From contig DDKB01000023.1 in assembly GCA_002339675.1 (NCBI GenBank), forward strand, positions 248,001 to 312,000: a DNA stretch of 64,000 bases. Reading direction: 5' to 3'. Under the pieces are notes generated by a model. The model did no database searches. It had not been told where the DNA came from and saw only the letters and a list, made by a program, of their open reading frames with translations. Position numbers and translations under genes: made by a program. The number at the start of each line of letters is the position of its first letter. The stretch's first letter is position 1. This DNA is from Stutzerimonas stutzeri. GTDB taxonomy: Bacteria; Pseudomonadota; Gammaproteobacteria; Pseudomonadales; Pseudomonadaceae. Positions 59,869-64,000 of this stretch are shown piece by piece.

Positions 59869-60729
59869 ATGAGCAATACCGCCTGGATCGAAGCACTCGC
59901 CGACCTGCAGCAACAAGGCGAACCCTGCGTGCTGGTCACCATCATCGAAGAGCGCGGCTCGACGCCGCGCAATGCAGGCTCGAAGATGGTGATCAGCCGC
60001 GAGCGCCTGTACGACACCATCGGTGGCGGCCATCTGGAATACAAGGCGCAGGCGATTGCCCGAGAGATGCTTGAAAACCGCGTGCGTGATACGCGGCTGG
60101 AACGCTTTTCCCTGGGCGCGAGCCTCGGCCAGTGCTGTGGCGGCGCCACCGTGCTGCTGTTCGAACCCATGGGTCAACCGCAGGCGCATATTGCAGTGTT
60201 CGGTGCCGGCCACGTCGGTCGCGCACTGGTGCCCCTGCTCGCCAGCCTGCCGTGCAAGGTGCGCTGGATCGATTCGCGCGAAAGCGAGTTCCCAGTGCAT
60301 ATCCCGGCGGGCGTGGAGAAAGTGGTCAACGACGAGGTGGTCGACGAGGTGGCCGAGATGCCGGCGGGCAGCTACTTCATCGTCATGACCCACAACCATC
60401 AACTCGACCTGGAACTGACTGCGGCCATCCTCGAACGCAACGATTTCACCTACTACGGCCTGATCGGCTCGAAGAGCAAGCGCGCCAAATTCGAACACCG
60501 TCTGCGCGACCGTGGCTTCCAGCCTGAAACCGTGCAACGCATGCGCTGCCCGATGGGCATCGCCGAGGTAAAGGGGAAATTGCCGGTCGAGATCGCGGTG
60601 TCCATCGCCGGCGAAGTGATCGCCACCTACAACGCCCATTTCGGTGAAAAGAGCGGTGAGAAAGCCGCGGACGGCGTCAAGCCGGTGCCCATGCTGGTGC
60701 CCGCCTCGCGCCGCTCGCAGAACGGCTGA
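59869..60729 (+). CDS. xdhC: xanthine dehydrogenase accessory protein XdhC
   Basis: 286 residues. Binds molybdenum cofactor, helps its sulfuration and inserts it into XdhB. The N-terminal EERGSTPRNAGSKMV and IGGGHLEY blocks and C-terminal Rossmann motif VFGAGHVGRALVPLL, with GLIGSKSKRAKF, are typical. 66 bp after xdhB, with a hairpin repeat in the gap. Confidence 0.93.
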   Translation: MSNTAWIEALADLQQQGEPCVLVTIIEERGSTPRNAGSKMVISRERLYDTIGGGHLEYKAQAIAREMLENRVRDTRLERFSLGASLGQCCGGATVLLFEPMGQPQAHIAVFGAGHVGRALVPLLASLPCKVRWIDSRESEFPVHIPAGVEKVVNDEVVDEVAEMPAGSYFIVMTHNHQLDLELTAAILERNDFTYYGLIGSKSKRAKFEHRLRDRGFQPETVQRMRCPMGIAEVKGKLPVEIAVSIAGEVIATYNAHFGEKSGEKAADGVKPVPMLVPASRRSQNG

Positions 60730-60763
60730 TCGAGCCGCGCCTTTTTTTGTGAGAAGTGCCCCC

Positions 60764-60794
60764 GCGTTTAGCCGAATACAGGTCGGCTAAACGC
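60764..60794. promoter_or_regulatory. 12-bp inverted repeat between xdhC and guaD
   Basis: GCGTTTAGCCGA (60764-60775) and TCGGCTAAACGC (60783-60794) pair perfectly around ATACAGG. Lies 64 bp before the guaD ATG. No T-run follows, so an operator or mRNA processing hairpin is as likely as a terminator. A T7 run just upstream (60742-60748) belongs to no clear stem. Confidence 0.55.
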
Positions 60795-60857
60795 TCCGCC
60801 TCGATGCAGCCTTCCACATAGACGAATGCCCTCTACACAACGATTCCGAGACTCACC

Positions 60858-62165
60858 ATGCCCCAAGCAAAAGCCTACCGTGCCGCCCTGCTCCACTGCC
60901 TCGCCGACCCGCGTGAGGTGGGTATCGAGCAATCTCACGAGTATTTCGAAGACGGCCTGCTGGTTGTCGAGGATGGAAAGATTGCCCGGATCGGCAGTGC
61001 GGCTGACCTGCTTCCAACCCTGAAAGCCGGCACCGAGGTGGTCGAATACCCGGACGCGCTGATCACTCCCGGCTTCATCGACACCCACATTCATTACCCG
61101 CAGGTCGGCGTCATCGGATCCTATGGCGCGCAACTGCTCGACTGGCTGGAAACCTACACCTTCCCCAACGAAGGGCGTTTCAGTGACATGGCGCATGCTC
61201 GCCAACAGGCCGATCTGTTCCTCGGCGAGCTGCTGCGCAACGGCACCACCACCGCACTGGTGTTCGGCACGGCGCACAAGCAGTCGGTGGATGCCTTTTT
61301 CGAGGCGGCAGAAAAACTCAATCTGCGGATGATTGCCGGCAAGGTGCTGATGGACCGCAACGCACCGGACTTTCTTACCGACACGGCCGAGTCCGGCTAT
61401 GCCGACAGCAAAGCGCTGATTGAACGCTGGCATGGCAAGGGCCGCCTGCATTATGCCGTGACCCCGCGTTTCGCCCCGACCAGCACGCCAGAACAACTGA
61501 CGCTGGCCGGAAAGCTGTTTGCCGAATACCCCGACCTGTACATGCACACGCACATTTCCGAGAACAAGCAGGAAGTGGAGTGGGTCAAGGAGCTGTTCCC
61601 CGAGCGTAAGGGTTACCTGGACGTCTACGACCATCACGGTCTGATCGGCGCGCGCTCGGTCTTCGCCCACGGCATCCACCTGTGCGATGACGAATGCAAA
61701 CGCCTCGGCGAGACCGGCTCGGCCGTGGCCTTCTGCCCCACGTCCAACCTGTTCCTCGGCAGCGGCCTGTTCGATCTGGCGAAGGTGGAAGGCTACGGCG
61801 TGAGGGTGGGTCTGGGCACGGACGTCGGCGGCGGCACCAGCTTCTCGCAACTGCAGAGCCTCAACGAGGCCTACAAGGTGTTGCAGCTGCAGGGCCAGAA
61901 ACTCGATGCGTTCAAGGCGTTGTACCTGGCCACACTTGGCGGGGCGCGAGCGCTGTATCTGGACGACAAGATCGGCAACCTGCAGCCCGGTAAGGATGCC
62001 GACTTCGTGGTGCTCGATTACAAGGCGACGCCCCTGATCGACTACCGCCTGAGCCAGGCCACGACGCTGCAGGAAAAACTCTTCGCCCTGATGATTCTCG
62101 GCGACGATCGCGCGGTGAAGGAAACCTTCGCCGCCGGGGTTTCGGTACACCGAAAGGCATCGTGA
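60858..62165 (+). CDS. guaD: guanine deaminase
   Basis: 435-residue amidohydrolase turning guanine into xanthine plus ammonia. Zinc ligands in TPGFIDTHIHYPQ, HTHISENKQEV and AHGIHL, with GTDVGGGTSFSQLQS for the last ligand; the THIHYPQ form is specific to guanine deaminases. Its product is the substrate of XdhAB. Confidence 0.94.
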   Translation: MPQAKAYRAALLHCLADPREVGIEQSHEYFEDGLLVVEDGKIARIGSAADLLPTLKAGTEVVEYPDALITPGFIDTHIHYPQVGVIGSYGAQLLDWLETYTFPNEGRFSDMAHARQQADLFLGELLRNGTTTALVFGTAHKQSVDAFFEAAEKLNLRMIAGKVLMDRNAPDFLTDTAESGYADSKALIERWHGKGRLHYAVTPRFAPTSTPEQLTLAGKLFAEYPDLYMHTHISENKQEVEWVKELFPERKGYLDVYDHHGLIGARSVFAHGIHLCDDECKRLGETGSAVAFCPTSNLFLGSGLFDLAKVEGYGVRVGLGTDVGGGTSFSQLQSLNEAYKVLQLQGQKLDAFKALYLATLGGARALYLDDKIGNLQPGKDADFVVLDYKATPLIDYRLSQATTLQEKLFALMILGDDRAVKETFAAGVSVHRKAS

Positions 62166-62464
62166 ACGGTAGATCACTGACACGATGATCAATCGTCTCG
62201 CCAGCTACGCAACCTGCGTGCTCTAGCGCGGATCGATCAAGCGTGATCCACCCTACGGCCCGGAGCCATACCGCAACCGTAGGGTGGATGTCGCTTTTCA
62301 AATCCACCACCAGATCGCACCGAATGCGATGAACGCGTGGATCGATGAAGCGTGATCCACCCTACGGCCCGGAGCCATACCGCAGGACGGTAGGGTGGGC
62401 TTCAGCCCACCGCTGCGGCGCCGCGTGAATCTGGTGGGCTGAGGCCCACCCTGCGGGACTGCAC
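62166..62464. repeat. cluster of REP-like hairpins between guaD and the GntR gene
   Basis: A 45-bp direct repeat with one mismatch occurs at 62231-62275 and 62340-62384. Stem-loops: GGATC/GATCC at 62230-62249, GGTGGAT/ATCCACC at 62283-62308, GTGGATC/GATCCAC at 62337-62360, GGTGGGC/GCCCACC at 62394-62411 and again at 62433-62450. No gene is seen in this 299-bp gap, which lies between convergent genes. Confidence 0.85.
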
Positions 62465-63220
62465 CTAGCGAGCCGTGCGAGGTTTCTTCTTCGCCAGGAC
62501 GAGATGCGAGAAGACCGCGTGCAGGTCGTCCGACGCGCTGTCCTCATCGAGGTTGAGCTTGCTGTCGATGTGATCCATGTGATGCATCATCAGGCTCACC
62601 GCCCTGTCGCTGTCACGGGCAGCGATGGCGTCGATCAGCTGGTTGTGCTCGTCGAAGGAACAGTGCGAGCGGTTACCGCTTTCGTATTGCGCGATGATCA
62701 GCGAGGTCTGCGATACCAGGCTGCGTTGGAAGCTCACCAGCGGCGCGTTCTTCGCCGCTTCGGCCAGCTTCAGGTGAAACTCCCCGGACAGACGGATGCC
62801 GGCGCCGCGATCGCCGCGGGCGAAACAGTCCTGCTCGTCGCTGACCATCTGCCGTAACTCCGCCAGTTGCTCGCCGCTGGCGTGCTGCACCGCGAGCTCG
62901 GTGATCGCGCGCTCGACCATCCGACGGGCAAAGAAGATCTGCCGGGCCTCGTCGACGCTCGGGCTGGCGACCACCGCCCCGCGATTGGGCCGCAGCAGTA
63001 CCACGCCTTCATGGGCGAGTCGGGACAAGGCGCGACGAATGATGGTGCGGCTGACGCCGAAAATCTCGCCCAACGCTTCCTCGCTGAGCTTGGTGCCCGG
63101 CGCCAGGCGCTGTTCCAGAATCGCATCGAAGATATGGGCGTAAACAATATCGTCCTGGGTCCCGGTCCGGGCCTTGCCGCTTCGTGTCGGCTTTTTCAAA
63201 GGCTGCAACTGTTCGTTCAT
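62465..63220 (-). CDS. GntR-family regulator (FCD type), probable purine regulator
   Basis: 251 residues. N-terminal winged helix (KLSEEALGEIFGVSRTIIRRALSRLAHEGVVLLRP) and an all-helical FCD ligand domain with metal-binding histidines (EFHLKLAEAA, FDEHNQLIDAI, MMHHMDHI). Divergent from the purine permease with two TTGTnnACAA palindromes between; likely represses the permease and itself and responds to a purine or its breakdown product. Confidence 0.9.
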   Translation of the reverse strand: MNEQLQPLKKPTRSGKARTGTQDDIVYAHIFDAILEQRLAPGTKLSEEALGEIFGVSRTIIRRALSRLAHEGVVLLRPNRGAVVASPSVDEARQIFFARRMVERAITELAVQHASGEQLAELRQMVSDEQDCFARGDRGAGIRLSGEFHLKLAEAAKNAPLVSFQRSLVSQTSLIIAQYESGNRSHCSFDEHNQLIDAIAARDSDRAVSLMMHHMDHIDSKLNLDEDSASDDLHAVFSHLVLAKKKPRTAR

Positions 63221-63319
63221 GGTGACTCGCGTCGGAGTGGTCGGCAGAGGCGAACTTTACTGCCTTTCGCGCCCCGGCTGGGAGCCTCTAGGGGCGCAAC
63301 AGGCAAATAAACCGCAATT

Positions 63320-63331
63320 ATTGTGCACAAT
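63320..63331. promoter_or_regulatory. operator-like palindrome 1 (TTGTnnACAA)
   Basis: ATTGTGCACAAT, a perfect 12-bp palindrome, 100 bp upstream of the GntR-gene start. Its core TTGT-GC-ACAA matches the second site and the general FCD-GntR operator form. Confidence 0.6.
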
Positions 63332-63452
63332 TATTTATCCACGATTTTCTGAGCAAAAGCCGCGAACCGCGTCCCTCAGCGGTTTACTTACGGATTCAGT
63401 CGTGCGTTATGGCTGTTCACCCGGCACGCGGGTGAAATGTCGGTTGCTTTTC

Positions 63453-63462
63453 TTGTATACAA
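63453..63462. promoter_or_regulatory. operator-like palindrome 2 (TTGTnnACAA)
   Basis: TTGTATACAA, a perfect 10-bp palindrome, 126 bp before the permease start. Similar to operators of FadR/FCD-type GntR regulators; shares half-sites with the site at 63320. The rest of the 367-bp gap (63221-63587) shows no gene. Confidence 0.6.
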
Positions 63463-63587
63463 AAGCATAATTGCGTCAAGCCTTTCTGACCTTTCGGTCA
63501 ACAAACCGAATGAAAGCGCCCCACCATCACCTGCCCTCGAGAGTCCCGCTCTGGGTGATAGACAACAAGAACGATGAGGAACACCTT

Positions 63588-64000
63588 GTGGAAACCACCA
63601 AGCAGGAACAGGCAGCCCACGGGCTGCAGGCGAAGCACCCCGGCTTGCTAGACCGCCTTTTCAAGCTCAGCGCGCATCGCACCAGCGTCAAGACCGAACT
63701 GCTGGCCGGCCTGACGACCTTCGTCACCATGGCCTACATCATCTTCGTCAACCCGAACATCATGGCCGATGCCGGCGTTGATCACGGCGCGGCCTTCGTG
63801 GCCACCTGCATAGGGGCCGCCCTCGGCTGCTTCCTGATGGGCCTCTACGCCAACTGGCCGGTCGGCCTGGCACCGGGCATGGGCCTGAACGCCTTCTTCA
63901 CCTACACGGTGGTCGGCGAGATGGGCTACAGCTGGCAGGTCGCGCTGGGTGCGGTATTCCTCTCCGGTGTGCTGTTCATGATCATGAGCCTGTCGCGCAT
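63588..64000 (+). CDS. NCS2-family purine permease (start only)
   Basis: The first 137 residues of a guanine/hypoxanthine-type permease (AzgA/PbuG group), cut by the window end. GTG at 63588 with GAGGAA upstream. LFKLSAHRTSVKTELLAGLTTFVTMAYIIFVNPNIM and GLAPGMGLNAFFTYTVV are diagnostic. Imports purine bases for the deaminases and xanthine dehydrogenase upstream. Divergent from its probable regulator. Confidence 0.92.
   Translation, partial: METTKQEQAAHGLQAKHPGLLDRLFKLSAHRTSVKTELLAGLTTFVTMAYIIFVNPNIMADAGVDHGAAFVATCIGAALGCFLMGLYANWPVGLAPGMGLNAFFTYTVVGEMGYSWQVALGAVFLSGVLFMIMSLSR

Noticed and set aside
58282..60639. 785-codon open frame on the minus strand opposite xdhB and xdhC
   Set aside because: Antisense shadow of the strongly conserved XdhB/XdhC; composition (His/Asp/Val/Ala-rich) and no motif.

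Overview
The window is high-GC Gammaproteobacterial chromosome, most likely Pseudomonas sensu lato and probably the P. stutzeri group (Stutzerimonas). The pointers are a fadD2-fadD1 tandem pair, a braCDEFG amino-acid transporter, a CcoM-like cbb3 oxidase subunit under an ANR-type box, and many short hairpin repeats of the GTAGGGTGG...CCACC kind. The assignment rests on remembered gene order and protein resemblance, not on a database search. I saw no tRNA, rRNA, CRISPR array, insertion sequence or phage gene.

Layout. 1-14 kb: hrpA helicase (3' end cut by the window edge), a Cache chemoreceptor, a membrane diguanylate cyclase broken by one frameshift, two acyl-CoA ligases, a MaoC hydratase, a 36-residue CcoM-like gene with an ANR promoter, and a three-gene overlapping unit around an AlkB-like dioxygenase. 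14-28 kb: rapA; a very long lhr helicase carrying a coding 183-bp tandem repeat; an SDR; and an egtB-egtD pair coupled to a secreted subtilase. 28-42 kb: small periplasmic proteins, a DEAD-box helicase, a LysR regulator, a cyclophilin, a CHAD protein, a YegD-like Hsp70, an MFS carrier, hydroxypyruvate isomerase with tartronate-semialdehyde reductase, and a PhnDCEE-type ABC importer. 42-48.4 kb: a complete nine-gene N-type rotary ATPase operon, atpDCQRBEFAG, on the minus strand. 48.5-54 kb: a DUF2288-like gene and braCDEFG. 54-64 kb: purine catabolism, with 8-oxoguanine deaminase, xanthine dehydrogenase xdhABC, guanine deaminase, a GntR/FCD regulator and the start of an NCS2 purine permease.

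How genes work together. In the purine block the permease imports bases, deaminases convert guanine and 8-oxoguanine to xanthine and urate, and XdhAB with its XdhC maturation factor oxidises hypoxanthine/xanthine. The GntR protein probably acts on two TTGTnnACAA palindromes between itself and the permease. The N-ATPase would be a second rotary ATPase beside the housekeeping F-ATPase, which is not in this window. Its c subunit has two membrane carboxylates.

The most unusual feature is repeat invasion of coding sequence. Hairpin repeats sit in frame inside hrpA, form the C-terminal tail of xdhB, appear to supply the ribosome binding site of the cyclase gene, and have been amplified about fourfold within lhr.
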